Origin: Cristatella mucedo
Taxonomy: Eukaryota > Bryozoa > Phylactolaemata > Cristatellidae
Assembly (NCBI GenBank): GCA_009760855.2
Contig: WPIO01000129.1
Coordinates: forward strand, 972,001-1,032,000
Direction: 5' to 3'
Length of the DNA: 60,000 nucleotides
Part shown: piece by piece, positions 19,113-26,594 of the stretch
How the letters are laid out: every line of letters starts with the position of its first letter
Position numbering within the stretch: position 1 is the first letter of the stretch
Notes under the pieces: generated by a model
What the model was told of the DNA's origin: nothing
Databases searched by the model: none
The model's input: only the letters and a program-made list of their open reading frames with translations
Program-made: the position numbers and the translations under genes

Positions 19113-21779
19113 GATCTGACCACAACTATGGTGACCTATACTTACGAGAGAATTTATTGAGTTACAGTATAATAATTTTTATCCTAACACTTGCCTTTTC
19201 TCCCATCGCAAATGACTGGCTTTGTAACAGAACTTCTCTTCCAGGGCACCGAAGACTTCGATTGTGTTTTCGGAGGTCAGAGGTTGCAGCTCACAGCGTG
19301 GCAGTTGCCGACAGCCAGTTTTGTAAACTATAGAACTCTGTATAACTTCTTTGCCCTCCTAGAATTTTCTTGGAACTATCCAGAACTTTCGTCTCTCCCC
19401 TGCCCCTTCCTCTCAGTAGATTAAGCAATGGCACATTAGGTAAGGCGGTTGCTTTTCACGGCCTCGGTCCCGAGGTCGTGGGTTTGAATCCTGCTGTGGG
19501 CAGTGCTTTATTGCCACTGCAAGCGGTGGTGATAGTCGTAAAGGCTCTTCTGTCGCTATACAAAAGAGCCTGTTAAATCAGCATTTTGTAAGCCTTCTTT
19601 ACTCGTGATCACTTCATCGGTTGAGGGTGGTACATGCCTGGTTGGTGAGTCTGCTGAAGGCAGTGGTTGGGGGGGGGGGTGCTGATCGGGAGAGTACTTG
19701 ATTGATCTACTTGTTTACAGCTGATCTGCTGAGCGCACCTGGCTAAATGAATTATATATAATGAGGAAACGGCTGCATAGCTTGTGTAGATACAGGTGTA
19801 CGTCAATATAATAGTTGGCTGTGATAGCAGATACGAATAATAATGATGAGACATAGTAAGAATACTTGTATATACTTCCCTCTGAGAGCAAAATCTATCT
19901 AGGCACTTTACTTAGGCAGTAATGGAAGCATGTCGATGTGTTTAGTAATAATATGCACAACGTCAGCATTCGTGAGTACGCAAATGACAATTCACATGAG
20001 CTCAGCAACTGCTTTGAGGAACAGATGCGTTGTAGCTCCTATTTAAATGTCGTCAATTAAGGGGAAGTGACGTCAGTCGGGAGTGAGTTCCAGAGTTTTG
20101 GGTGCATCCCTACTAATTAAAGCGAGAAAGTCCTTCTGTCATGTGGCAAGAAGGCGATCAATACTTCTGGAAGGATGGAGTCTATCAGGCAGCAAGATGG
20201 CACAGTGTTGTCTTCATTGACCAGTACTTCCGGAGTCAGAGCTTGAGACCTAGTGCAGGCATGGGTATTGCACGAGGGCCTTGACGTGGGGTTGTGCGAC
20301 ATCGTGGAAAACGAACTACCATTCGGTCGAAAGACCATCGTCTTCGGTGGCGATTTTTGTCAAATGCTTCCTATCGGCAACCGAGGCAACAGGGTGCAAA
20401 TTGTATGTGCATCATTGAAAAAAGTCTAGATTATGGGCTAACATGGAAGTGTGTCTGCTTCGTGGGAACATCTGCGTGTGGCTGGGTGGAAATTAAAGCA
20501 AGTTTTCTACCATCTAAGCGCGGACGTCAGCAATACATGGGCTGCTAGGGAGCTGGGAGAGTTGGAGATAGTTTGAGATGCCGGAATTCAGACAGAAATG
20601 CTGGGTCAGAGCAGAAGTACAGCTGTGTCTTCTGCATAAAAATGCAATTGTGAATTCTGCTTGGCAATGAGATCACTGTGAGAGAGATTATAAATTGTGA
20701 AAAGAATTGGACCTAAAATGGATCCCCCTATTCTAGAGGCTCACTTGCTGACACTTGACCTTTGGCCTCCACTCTCTGAAATCCTCCACTCCAGATGAGA
20801 CCTAAACATTGTACCTTCGCTGCCCCTGCGATGCTCGAAAAGAACTTTGTGATCGATTTTATCAAAAGCTGCCCAAAGATCGAGCAGAACAATGGGGGGG
20901 ACTCTTTATTATGTGCCTTAACAGCTTGTTACGGTCCGAGTTTATTGCCTTCAATCAGATGTTCATATTCTTCTACTCATTTCGTAAGCTGTACACGAGT
21001 CCTTATTTTTTGTAGACCGTACTTGCAAAAGCTCACCAAGGCTTGTTTCGTCTTCAGAGCGAGAAGTATTTGCTATATTTAAGTACGACAAGAATCTCTT
21101 GGCGATGCATGATTTACCGATGTTAGGAGGCAATAGCAGCATGATCGATCTCAGTGAGAAGCAATGGCAAGATGCCGGTTTGGCGACCGTTACCTTCTCA
21201 GGAGTGTTCGTGCTTTTAGAAAGCATGGATGCTGCCGTGCTCGAGCTAGATACCTGTGTCTGCGGTTGTGGCAGTGGATGCAATCGGTGTGGCATCCGGT
21301 GTCTGCCACCTCCCCTGCGTTGTGCCATCAATGAGGACAACATAACACTCGTTGACAGGGTGCATGTCATCGGTCATCCTGATGGCAAGTCAAAGAAACT
21401 GGACTTGCAGTGCAATGTTGTGCAACTGTCGCGTGATGACAGGCTTGCGTTGACGAGCAGTGGCAGTGCAAGCATTGCGGACGCGAATCTGTTGTTGTAC
21501 GAGTGCACTCTGTGCGAAGGTGCATCCGGTGCCCCGGTTCTTGGAGTGCTGCCTGGCCTTCAGCAGCCTGTTGTCATTGCCATTCATGTCTGTGGCTTCC
21601 CCGATGCTGCAGCCAAGTTCTCACAGCTGCTGAGCTCGAAGAAACAGAGACCGAAAAAGCGAAGCAAATCGTGCCAAGGAGGTGTGAGGCTCGACGTAAT
21701 CTTTGGGTATCTGAAGCAGCACCACTCTGATATTTATAAAGACATTATTAGCCGATCTGATCTGCATGAGCTCACGTAG
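348..21779 (+). CDS. LRR-ROC-COR-trypsin-like peptidase gene (5' incomplete), 7 exons
   Basis: Gene-level entry. Coding segments are 348-416, 3390-3491, 9876-11994, 12110-12163, 14529-14720, 18908-18991 and 21058-21779. Each has an AG acceptor and, except the last, a GT donor. Phases agree at every junction: phase 0 in the LRR part and phase 1 from the COR exon onward. The joined segments total 3342 bases, or 1113 residues plus stop. Domain order is leucine-rich repeats, ROC GTPase with P-loop GETGAGKTS, COR, then a trypsin-like serine peptidase with His in TAKHVV, Asp in MDAAVLEL and Ser in GASGAPV. In known ROCO proteins (MFHAS1, LRRK) the GTPase-COR unit is a nucleotide-controlled switch. 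By inference the peptidase is an effector controlled by that switch, likely cytoplasmic and immune or stress related. No signal peptide is seen, but the 5' end lies outside the window. The alternative is two adjacent genes, a ROCO protein ending at 12113 and a separate protease. Continuous phase favours one gene. Confidence 0.72.
417..1039. other. LRR intron, 5' part, nothing recognised
   Basis: Intron sequence between the first LRR exon and a LINE B copy. I see no gene, RNA or clear repeat here. Confidence 0.5.
1040..3110 (-). mobile_element. LINE B (non-LTR retrotransposon), decayed copy
   Basis: Read on the minus strand from about 3110 to 1040. The linker contains RNLKSID and a basic helix (near 2700). 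Reverse transcriptase blocks follow: PEDPIPSSL and FKSAIVRPIIKRPGL near 2200, LANYRPVSLLPFLSNILEKR near 2110, and LNLSAAFDTIYHDILLKRL near 1920. The C-terminal block has LWNSLPQFLP near 1330. The 3' end is a short TTACA-type tail near 1050. Frames are broken in several places and a 31-base C run sits at 1778-1808. It lies within the LRR intron and is non-functional. Confidence 0.85.
1778..1808. repeat. Poly-C tract, 31 bases
   Basis: An uninterrupted run of C inside the LINE B copy (poly-G on the element's sense strand). Confidence 0.95.
3390..3491 (+). CDS. LRR exon, about one and a half repeats
   Basis: The acceptor ctgctgcag precedes LEVLRAGNNNLSVFPEAVL, and a second repeat begins LVALDLSNKQL. 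The donor gtgagg follows 3491. It is 102 bases, phase 0, so it joins the 348-416 exon in frame. The second repeat is cut in the middle, so the next exon should complete it. The exon at 9876 does so only loosely, and one or more small LRR exons may have been missed in the 6.4 kb between. Confidence 0.75.
3492..4845. other. Intron sequence, no gene seen
   Basis: Part of the large intron before the ROC exon. The only structure noted is a small tandem duplication near 4556-4620 based on TTCATGTATCCTCCACTG. Confidence 0.5.
4850..5030 (-). mobile_element. SINE2 copy, diverged
   Basis: On the minus strand it matches the 5940-6125 copy through ggtcgtgggt..gagtcgtgcagcagg. It then has a body with a TATAAA-like stretch near 4878. 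The tRNA-like B box is recognisable and the tail is poor. Confidence 0.45.
5218..5259. repeat. Perfect inverted repeat, 15-base arms, 12-base loop
   Basis: Arms CAGCACGTAGGCTGC (5218-5232) and GCAGCCTACGTGCTG (5245-5259) are exact reverse complements. The RNA would form a stable hairpin. Confidence 0.9.
5940..6125 (+). mobile_element. SINE2 copy
   Basis: The tRNA-like head has a B box in ggtcgtgggtccgagtcg. The body includes the TTGCACACTGCAAAGG region and GTGATAGCTGC, ending near AAGGCAGTTGAATCAACC. It is the same family as 19425-19585. Confidence 0.6.
6508..6689. repeat. 14-base tandem repeat, 13 units
   Basis: Unit CTATGCAAGTCTGG with variants (CTATACAAGTCTGG, CTCTACGAGTCTGG), repeated 13 times without interruption. 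14 is not a multiple of 3, so the apparent protein repeat in this stretch is a by-product. Variants cluster at the 3' end, suggesting stepwise expansion. Confidence 0.95.
6690..7790. other. Intron sequence with a CA microsatellite
   Basis: A CA run lies at about 6911-6930. No coding exon is recognised. Confidence 0.5.
7795..7865 (+). mobile_element. LINE reverse transcriptase fragment
   Basis: A short stretch reads ANVFTLNDHKTELL. It matches the thumb-proximal NFLKINDDKT..LV block that the LINE A copy carries near 17510. Confidence 0.45.
8366..8412 (+). mobile_element. LINE B 3' fragment
   Basis: CATGGCTCCTTCATAACTAA and its flanks match the start of the LINE B 3' portion at 26605-26650. 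Confidence 0.4.
8600..8860 (-). mobile_element. LINE A or SINE1 tail
   Basis: Starts with ATT-type repeats near 8610. A reverse-complement tail follows, with AATAAATCTCTTTCTTGGCA resembling the element's AGAAAGAGATTAAGTT block. A possible B-box relic (gggctcgagc) lies near 8785. Confidence 0.4.
8863..8945. repeat. TA microsatellite grading into ATTT
   Basis: Nearly pure TA dinucleotides followed by TTTA/ATTT units. Confidence 0.9.
8946..9205 (-). mobile_element. LINE A 3' fragment
   Basis: GAACTAAAAGCACGGTCTCC and its flanks parallel the minus-strand LINE A copies at 22310 and 38215, where the sense encodes the conserved GDRAFSSYA block. Confidence 0.55.
9206..9875. other. Intron sequence before the ROC exon
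   Basis: Nothing recognised apart from the acceptor at 9871-9875. Confidence 0.5.
9876..11994 (+). CDS. ROC-COR GTPase exon of the LRR-ROC-COR-peptidase gene
   Basis: This exon begins after the acceptor cgctcgcag and stays open to 12113. It opens with the last repeats (NSIGELPVNF, RLNRLDLDLNPM). The ROC GTPase follows: P-loop GETGAGKTS near 10086, DFGGH (DxxG) near 10269, and THCD, the ROC version of NKxD, near 10440. A charged helical insert at about 10500-10720 leads to the COR domain. COR hallmarks are the stretches with ASWCRFIREL, VVLVYLTETSQVIWLRD and AVVFHRVDHVIDVFKA. A CPKC-containing segment lies near 11940. Base composition is much richer in G and C than any other exon here. The end at 11994 uses a consensus gtaaga donor in phase 1, which suits the next exon. 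If that intron is retained, translation stops at 12111. Closest known relatives by motif are MFHAS1-type ROCO proteins. Confidence 0.88.
11995..12109 (+). other. Short intron, retention would remove the peptidase
   Basis: 115 bases bounded by gtaaga and tttgcag. The COR reading frame continues through it without a stop until 12111-12113, adding about 38 residues. Splicing versus retention would therefore decide between a ROCO protein with or without the peptidase. Confidence 0.5.
12110..12163 (+). CDS. Small linker exon between COR and peptidase
   Basis: A strong acceptor (tttacttctctttgcag) precedes 12110 and a gtaagt donor follows 12163. Phase is 1 at both ends, 54 bases. In the spliced frame it reads DISHDDVKRVETFLAAR, an acidic then helical linker. 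It is supported by splice signals and by phase continuity to 14529, not by homology. Confidence 0.6.
12164..13450. other. Intron sequence, no gene seen
   Basis: A short duplicated CAGCAGCTCGTAGC block occurs near 12565-12600. No exon is recognised. Confidence 0.5.
13455..13800 (+). mobile_element. LINE A 3' fragment with internal deletion
   Basis: It carries the CACTTCTTGCCGATCTGCAC block (LLADLHWL in intact copies), then jumps to the GACACTGTGCATGCTACCAC 3' UTR block. Confidence 0.55.
14245..14400 (-). mobile_element. SINE1 copy
   Basis: The reverse-complement LINE A-like tail (GCCCTAAAAGAACTTAATCA) is followed by a B box as gactcgagcccacgacct and an A-box region. Confidence 0.65.
14529..14720 (+). 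CDS. Trypsin-like peptidase exon carrying the catalytic His
   Basis: Acceptor tactgcag, donor gtatgt, phase 1 at both ends, 192 bases. It encodes a helical lead (SCSLLKELLRESGGVAMIC), then TGFRMGSRYLLTAKHVVE. That last pattern is the classic 'G[TS]GF..g..LLTAKHV' strand-turn of trypsin-like and HtrA/FAM111-like serine peptidases. The His codon is at 14693-14695. The first codon is completed by the G left at 12163, giving Asp. Confidence 0.8.
14875..14990 (-). mobile_element. SINE2 3' fragment
   Basis: GATTTAACAGCCTTGTTTAT followed by GATTGCCACTGCTTG is the reverse complement of the SINE2 body and tail. Confidence 0.45.
15365..15600 (-). mobile_element. SINE2 tail fused to a SINE1 copy
   Basis: 15368-15410 matches the SINE2 end (CCGATTCAACAGCTTTATTT). 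15424-15600 is a SINE1 with reverse-complement tail and B box (gttcgagcccacgag). Confidence 0.55.
15840..16105 (+). mobile_element. LINE A 3' coding fragment
   Basis: It encodes KQCIDFKVLSLTFRFLESLA, matching the LINE A C-terminal block. Confidence 0.7.
16106..18500 (+). mobile_element. LINE A (L2/CR1-like non-LTR retrotransposon), best-preserved copy, 5' truncated
   Basis: The endonuclease domain is absent. 16116-17234 is open and encodes the linker plus the N-terminal half of reverse transcriptase (SPLDPIPTVLL, FKKAVVRPLLKKA, VSLLPFLSKTLERV, LLDLSAAFDTIDHKVLLERL). The second half (17357-17878) holds the catalytic FYADDTQLYL and WMAANFLKINDDKT. Lesions are a TAG at 17232-17234, an 8-base tandem duplication TTGCTGAT at 17341-17356, a one-base insertion near 17865, and a further shift near 18085. 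The 3' UTR ends in AGCGCCTAGAAAGAGATTAC and an ATT repeat. It sits in a peptidase-domain intron and is non-functional but young-looking. Confidence 0.88.
18505..18842 (+). mobile_element. LINE A 3' end, second copy
   Basis: It repeats the CCCAAAGCCTGGAACTCACT block, the GCATG-rich 3' UTR and the tail, directly behind the longer copy. This could be a tandem duplication or a nested insertion. Confidence 0.7.
18908..18991 (+). CDS. Peptidase domain exon (between His and Asp)
   Basis: Acceptor ttttcag; proposed donor gtaata after 18991. Phase is 1 at both ends, 84 bases. It encodes SAVPPSEVSQEFAQRKLTKY and on to NSFDYK. Frame continues from 14720 and into 21058. The open frame runs past the donor into a GA microsatellite at 19021 and stops at 19117-19119, so the donor choice is an inference. 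The AQ..LTKYRNSF..DY pattern is reasonable for the segment between His and Asp in this family. Confidence 0.55.
19021..19109. repeat. GA microsatellite, about 44 units
   Basis: A pure GA run starting 30 bases after the proposed exon end at 18991. Confidence 0.97.
19425..19585 (+). mobile_element. SINE2 copy, well preserved
   Basis: The tRNA-like head has an A-box region (acattaggtaaggcgg) and a B box in gtgggtttgaatcctgc. The body has GTGCTTTATTGCCACTGCAA and AAGGCTCTTCTGTCGCTATA, ending in AGAGCCTGTTAAATCAGC. Confidence 0.7.
19855..20935 (-). mobile_element. LINE A-related element, interrupted by a helicase fragment
   Basis: On the minus strand, 20840-20935 encodes LLDLWAAFDKIDHKVL of the reverse transcriptase. 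19990-20180 matches the 3' coding and UTR region. Positions 20247-20429 do not belong to the element and are listed separately. Confidence 0.6.
20247..20429 (+). pseudogene. Helitron-type PIF1-like helicase fragment
   Basis: The open frame on + reads LVQAWVLHEGLDVGLCD, then NELPFGRKTIVFGGDFCQML, then NRVQIVCASLKK, and stops at 20427-20429. The pattern LPFGGK.vv.GGDFRQ.LPv....R..iv.aSL is the motif II/III region of PIF1-family helicases, typical of Helitron Rep-helicase proteins. It lacks the P-loop and all other domains, so it is a dead fragment. Confidence 0.7.
21058..21779 (+). CDS. Terminal peptidase exon with catalytic Asp and Ser
   Basis: Acceptor tcgtcttcag, then REVFAIFKYDKNLLAMHDLP. 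The Asp motif SMDAAVLEL has its Asp codon at 21228-21230. A cysteine-rich loop (TCVCGCGSGCNRCGIRC) follows, then VHVIGHPDG, then the Ser motif CEGASGAPVLGVLPG with Ser codon at 21525-21527. The C-terminus is lysine-rich (KKQRPKKRSKS) and could be a nuclear or nucleic-acid-binding patch. Translation stops at 21777-21779. All elements of an active trypsin-fold peptidase are present. No AATAAA is obvious just downstream, where an ATA-rich microsatellite begins. Confidence 0.88.
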
Positions 21780-21795
21780 GTTTATTTTTCATTGA

Positions 21796-21822
21796 TAATA
21801 ATAATAATAATAATAATGATAA
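21796..21822. repeat. ATA microsatellite downstream of the peptidase stop
   Basis: Repeated ATA units begin within 20 bases of the stop codon. Confidence 0.9.
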
Positions 21823-21954
21823 CAATAACTAAAGCTCACTTCCCGTGGAGTTGCTTCACTGAGTCATCGTAGAATTACACGGCTATTATGTCACTACCGT
21901 AAGTAATGGTTGCCATCTTGCCATATGATGGTGGGAAGGGGGACAGAAGTTCTC

Positions 21955-23270
21955 GCTTTAATTACTAGAGATAATAATAATACTATATTTGTATAGTGCC
22001 CTCAGAGAACTGAATCTTTTTACAGGCCATTACAGATGCCGTGTAGAAATTATGACCAAACCATTAGTGGTAACGTTTGCAATATCCTCAAGCATAATAC
22101 TGTTAGATGTGACACCCACTTGGTCAACATGTGGATATGGTTAGTAGCAGCAGGCACAGTGTCATCACGGATAAGCACACAAGGGATGAATCACAAGGAT
22201 CCACTTAATGCTATAATAATCGGGTGTGCTTTAAGCTTCCTTTTAAATGTCATGTTAGGGATTGTCCTGACGTCAGTTGGGAATGAGTATTAGGCTTCGT
22301 GCCGATATGAACTAAAGGCACGATCTCCAGAATTTTTGAGATTCGTACAAGTTATAGCTAAACGATTTGAGTCAGAGCAGTAGGTCGTACGATGCTTGGC
22401 CTGGTTGGCGAGTCGTTCTGATAGGTATGCTGGAGCCAGAGAATGAAGGGACCTAGAGTTAGTGACAGAACCTTGAAGTCGATATGCTGCTTGATTGGGA
22501 GCCAGTGCAGGCTGGTGAGTAGTGGGGTGATGTGGCAACTGCAACACTCAAGACAAACAAGCCTAGCTGCAGAGTTTTGCACCAGCTGGAAGATTGATCT
22601 GAGCAGTGACTTACAGAAGTATAGACTGATTGTCACAAATGCATGGACAAATTTGGATGTAGTATCCCTGTCCAGGCGAGCCCGAAATTTGTCAATGTTT
22701 TGTTGCATGGTCATCTACTGAAGGGTCACATCGAAACAGGACTCAGATTCCGTGCAGATGCAACATGAGATATGCTGGAAGAGCTTATTTTAGCGATACT
22801 CTCTCGTTTAGGAGTCACATTTGGTTTGCCCATAACTAGCAAGTTGGTTTTATCGTCATTTAATTTGAGAAAGTTGCTCTCATTCACGTGTGGAAGTCAG
22901 CAAGTACGTGGAGCAAGGGTGCAGAGAATTCGAGGTGCTTGAGAGTTTAGAGAGATCAAAGCAAAGGTACAACTGAGTGTCATCTGCATAGAAGTAAAAG
23001 CTTACATTGCACCTAGCAATCACATCGGTACGATGGAGAATATAAACTGAAAAGAAGCACAGAGGCCTGATATACCACGTACTTCAGTGGTTCATCGAAT
23101 GACCTTTGTTCGTTCACAACAATTTTCTTGAGTCTCTTTGAGACAGGATCCGAACCATTGTAGTGCAGTGTGCCAGTGTTGCCCAGGCGAAATGAGAGGC
23201 ACTCAAGGAGGGCTTGGTGATACATTTTATCGAACTGTCTAAAGATAAAGCAAAGCAAGAAGAGAGACTG
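21955..23270 (-). mobile_element. LINE A copy, decayed
   Basis: The tail lies at 21970-22030 in reverse complement. The minus strand then carries the C-terminal block (LVCLECCSCHITPLLTSLHW near 22530) and the reverse-transcriptase block near 23200 (FDKMYHQALLECLSFRLG). Several frames are broken. Confidence 0.75.
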
Positions 23271-23449
23271 AATCTCTGAGAGTCTTAGTTCTTGAGAAGC
23301 TAGTTATGCACCCCGAGCATTGCTGACTCTTGAACTGATTGAGCTCTTAATCAAGACTGAAACTTGGTAGGTTTAAGATTGGTGTTGCATAACTATCGTG
23401 CTGAATTGTCCGATGTATATTTTGATGCTGTAAGTCATGTGCAACGGCT

Positions 23450-23710
23450 TTGCCCTTGAATTGTTCAGCCAGAGCATGCTTTGGGCGAATGCGTCCTGCT
23501 AAAGCTAGCGACATCGACTATCTTAGCAAGGATATGTGCAAAAGCTGTAGGAACAAGCGATTTTACCATCGGCAGCCCAGACAAGGTCGGAAGTTAAATT
23601 GTGCAGATAATTTTCCCAGTTTCGACTGGCATTTGCCGTGCGGCTTGAGAGAACAGCAGCAGCCGATATTTAGAATGCATGGAATCTCCGGAACCATGCA
23701 AAACCACTAA
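23450..23710 (+). other. Unassigned open frame, 86 codons
   Basis: It contains a CKSCRNKRF motif and basic residues. No family is recognised, there are no clear splice partners, and it could be chance. Confidence 0.15.
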
Positions 23711-23814
23711 GACTGTGAACATGCCGGTCATTTTCCTCATCTAGTATTTGCAGGTCACAGTTGATAATATGAAGCTAGCATAGGGCCTATCTGCCTTTGC
23801 AAGTCTGATCATTT

Positions 23815-24178
23815 ATGCATTTTGGTCTGTTCCACTCCTCCGCTTTAAGACCGTTGGCGACAGAAGCCTTACCTCTGCAGGTTCTGGACTGTGGAGCTCG
23901 CTTCCACAATACGCAACGACAGCTACTCTCTTGCTGCCGACTATGGCTCATCCTTTTCAGCGGTCCTGAGCTGCTACTTCCACGCTACTCACTACCTCAA
24001 CTGCTCTCCTGACTCTGCTGTGCTTCCCACTTTCTCTTTGCTGCGTGAGACGAAGTTTGTTGGGCTTCCGAAAGCCGCTTAGGCTGTGAGTGGGCTATAC
24101 AAATCTCTCCATCGTAACACCCACATAGTCTTTATGGCTTTGTGGAGGTACAGACGGAGATACATTACATTACATTAG
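23815..24178 (+). mobile_element. LINE B 3' fragment
   Basis: It carries TTTAAGACCGTTGGCGACAG, the C-terminal coding block, the AAAGCCGCTTAGGCTGTGAG 3' UTR block, and an ATTAC tail at 24164-24178. Confidence 0.75.
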
Positions 24179-24179
24179 T

Positions 24180-25465
24180 ATCGTCTGGATAAATATCCTA
24201 TCTAATTACACGGGACATGAATTCTCTAAAGGACTGCACTCTTGCAAGTGCATTTATTCATTAGTGAATAAATACGAGCGAATACAATGGTACGGTTGTT
24301 TAGGTAAATCAAGATCAGAGTTCAAACGGATAGAACTTCGGATTCCCGTATTATAAATCCAAATGTTCTCTTTGCTGACCAATTGTTAGTGCTAATTTAT
24401 CTGATACAACCTAGCTAATCTTTTGTCGAGTCTGAGGTCGAAGGTCAGAGGTCGAGTCTGAGGATTCGTGAAACAGGATATGCCACTGTGGGTCAGCAGT
24501 CAAAATAAGGGTATGCTACTTTCCATGTGACTAACATGAAAAACATGCTTAAATTTCATGGTTTCCTGTCGTAGGCGCATGGTGTATCTAAAGAGTCTTG
24601 ACAGTGTTAAAACGATAAATATTAGTGAACCGAAAGTTGCGTGTACAAAGAGGTAGTTCAATAATCCCCGGAGAGATTTCAAAGCATAAGTAGGAGAAAA
24701 AATGTGTATTGCAGTCTTGACGTCGGAAGTCTTACGATGGAGGCAGCCTTCTAAGCTACTCACAAATTTTTCGAGCACTAAATGCGGTACCGTGACTAAC
24801 TGATAAATACAAGAATGTGTCAGTCGGGATTCACAGTAAATCACTTCTTGCAATGACCGCTACTGCAAGTGTATAACGGCCTTCTCCAGAATGACTCCCT
24901 GTCGCTACTGCTGAATTTTTCGCCAATGTTTGTGTTTCTATGTATGTGCATGATTCCAGTGGCTGGGTGGGGGGAGTAGGGAGAAACGGCAGAGGGAACG
25001 CCGTCCTAGGAGAGAACTGTTGTAGTTAGGGAGCGCTGTAGGCGCCTAGGAAAATGCACGTTCTTGTGAGCCAGCTTCAGTGTTCTGCCTGCTTCCGCGT
25101 ACGTGCTTTTAGGAGAGCATTATTAATCTACAGTTTGTTAACAATTGATCATCAGGTCTTTCTTCAGTGCTTATTATCTCTCCGAATTACCTCAGCCTGT
25201 ACTCTCATTGCCTTCCAGTACCTCGAGGTGCCAGCACTCCAACGTGCGATCGGCAGCAATTTTGCTCAAATTGAAAACTTATTGATAGGCTTCATGTCAC
25301 GCAGGAACTGGAAAGTAATACCATCAAAATTTGGCCCTAGCATTAATAGCCTCTCTCCGGAATCTTGAGTGTCGTGTTCGAAATGACCTTTAGCCTGGTG
25401 ACCACATCAGCTCTGAAGTCACGTCTTCCATTCAAAGTTGTGAAACACTCCTTGCAGGTCTTACT
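24180..25465. other. Intergenic, no gene assigned
   Basis: A minus-strand open frame of 117 codons at 24500-24853 is not recognised. No RNA gene is seen. Confidence 0.4.
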
Positions 25466-25469
25466 ACCT

Positions 25470-26380
25470 GTACCACAGGAGGCCTGCAGTTGCTGCTAAA
25501 CACTGTAGCTGTCTACCAGGGCTGGTCTGTCGTAAACGTCACGCCGGCTACACTACTTATCGGCGACCGGCACTGACTCCCCGTCAAGCAACGCATCGCC
25601 TTTATAAGGTTCTGTCGCTGGCCTGTAGCTCTCTTCATTGTCTTGCTTTGGCTACCTACCTGAGAACGTTAATACCTAGGCAATAGGGCTCTTTCAGTTG
25701 ATTTCATGTTCACTAGCTTGGCTTTTCTGTCGTGAACGTCGAAACTCACATTAATCACTTCTCATCGACCTGCGCAGGCCCCCAAACAAGCAGTACATCG
25801 AAATAAAAGTTTTCTCACTCATGTTTAGGTACTTTCGTTCTCTGACTCCAGCCTACCTATACGAACTACTTTCCAATCAGGTTTACTATCACACCAATGG
25901 CTCTTCTAACTCAAGTCTCTTGGCTATACATCTACTCAACATCAACACCATGAGTTGATCGCATTTAAAAAGGAGCTAAAACACACCTGGTTGCTCACAG
26001 AATTGGCTCCCCCTATACGAGTAGTCTTTTTGTGCCCTCCAACAAGGCCTGTCTATCGTGAACTTCAAACCCGACACACTCATCAACCAGCACTAGCTCT
26101 CCAACAAACAACGTATCGACTTCAAGGTCCCGACAACTCGCTCGCGTACCTATCAGATGTACTATGTAGTCATGCCTCCCTTACTTGCAGTCCCCGACTC
26201 CGGTTATTTAGCTGTACCGGAAACCAGCATCCGTACCCTTAGAAGCTGTGCTTCCAGCTCCGATGAACCTAAAGCCTGCGAATATCCACCAACTGACCTC
26301 GGAATCTGACTTGCCTGCATTTAAGACCATGCTAAGAACCCACTAGTTCGGCCACAGCATTTGCTTTTACTATTCTTCTA
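25470..26380 (+). mobile_element. Old LINE A fragments, at least three partial copies
   Basis: Three successive stretches (near 25520, 25715 and 26040) each repeat the GGCCTGTCTATCGTGAAC-type block that begins the LINE A C-terminal region. All are much diverged. Confidence 0.5.
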
Positions 26381-26439
26381 CCATTACCTCTACCATCCAT
26401 TGTGTGCCAAAGTGTGCTGCAGTTTCGCTAGTGATGAGC

Positions 26440-26575
26440 TGGTTTGGCCGTGTAGCTAAAGTGATCGCCCAGACCAAGGTCAAGGGATTTTATATGATGA
26501 CCGAGGTAGTGGGCTCGAGCCCCATGGCAATATGGAGCGTCTGAATAAAAATTAAGTTCTCTCAGGGACATGATT
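26440..26575 (+). mobile_element. SINE1 copy
   Basis: A tRNA-like head (A-box region gtttggccgtgtagctaaag) is followed by B box gtgggctcgagccccat and a tail with TTAAGTTCTCTCAGGGACAT. Confidence 0.6.
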
Positions 26576-26594
26576 ATTTTAATTTTTAGTCATA

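Noticed and set aside
19245-19320. Possible extra peptidase exon GTEDFDCVFGGQR after a ttctcttccag acceptor
   Set aside because: Its phase does not fit between the exons at 18908 and 21058, no good donor in the right phase was seen, and the 18991 to 21058 join is already in frame.
19410-19585. tRNA gene suggested by a good B box
   Set aside because: No cloverleaf can be drawn, and the sequence recurs with a common body, so it is a SINE.
24500-24853. 117-codon minus-strand open frame as a gene
   Set aside because: No recognisable domain, codon pattern or splice context. Length alone is weak evidence in 60 kb.
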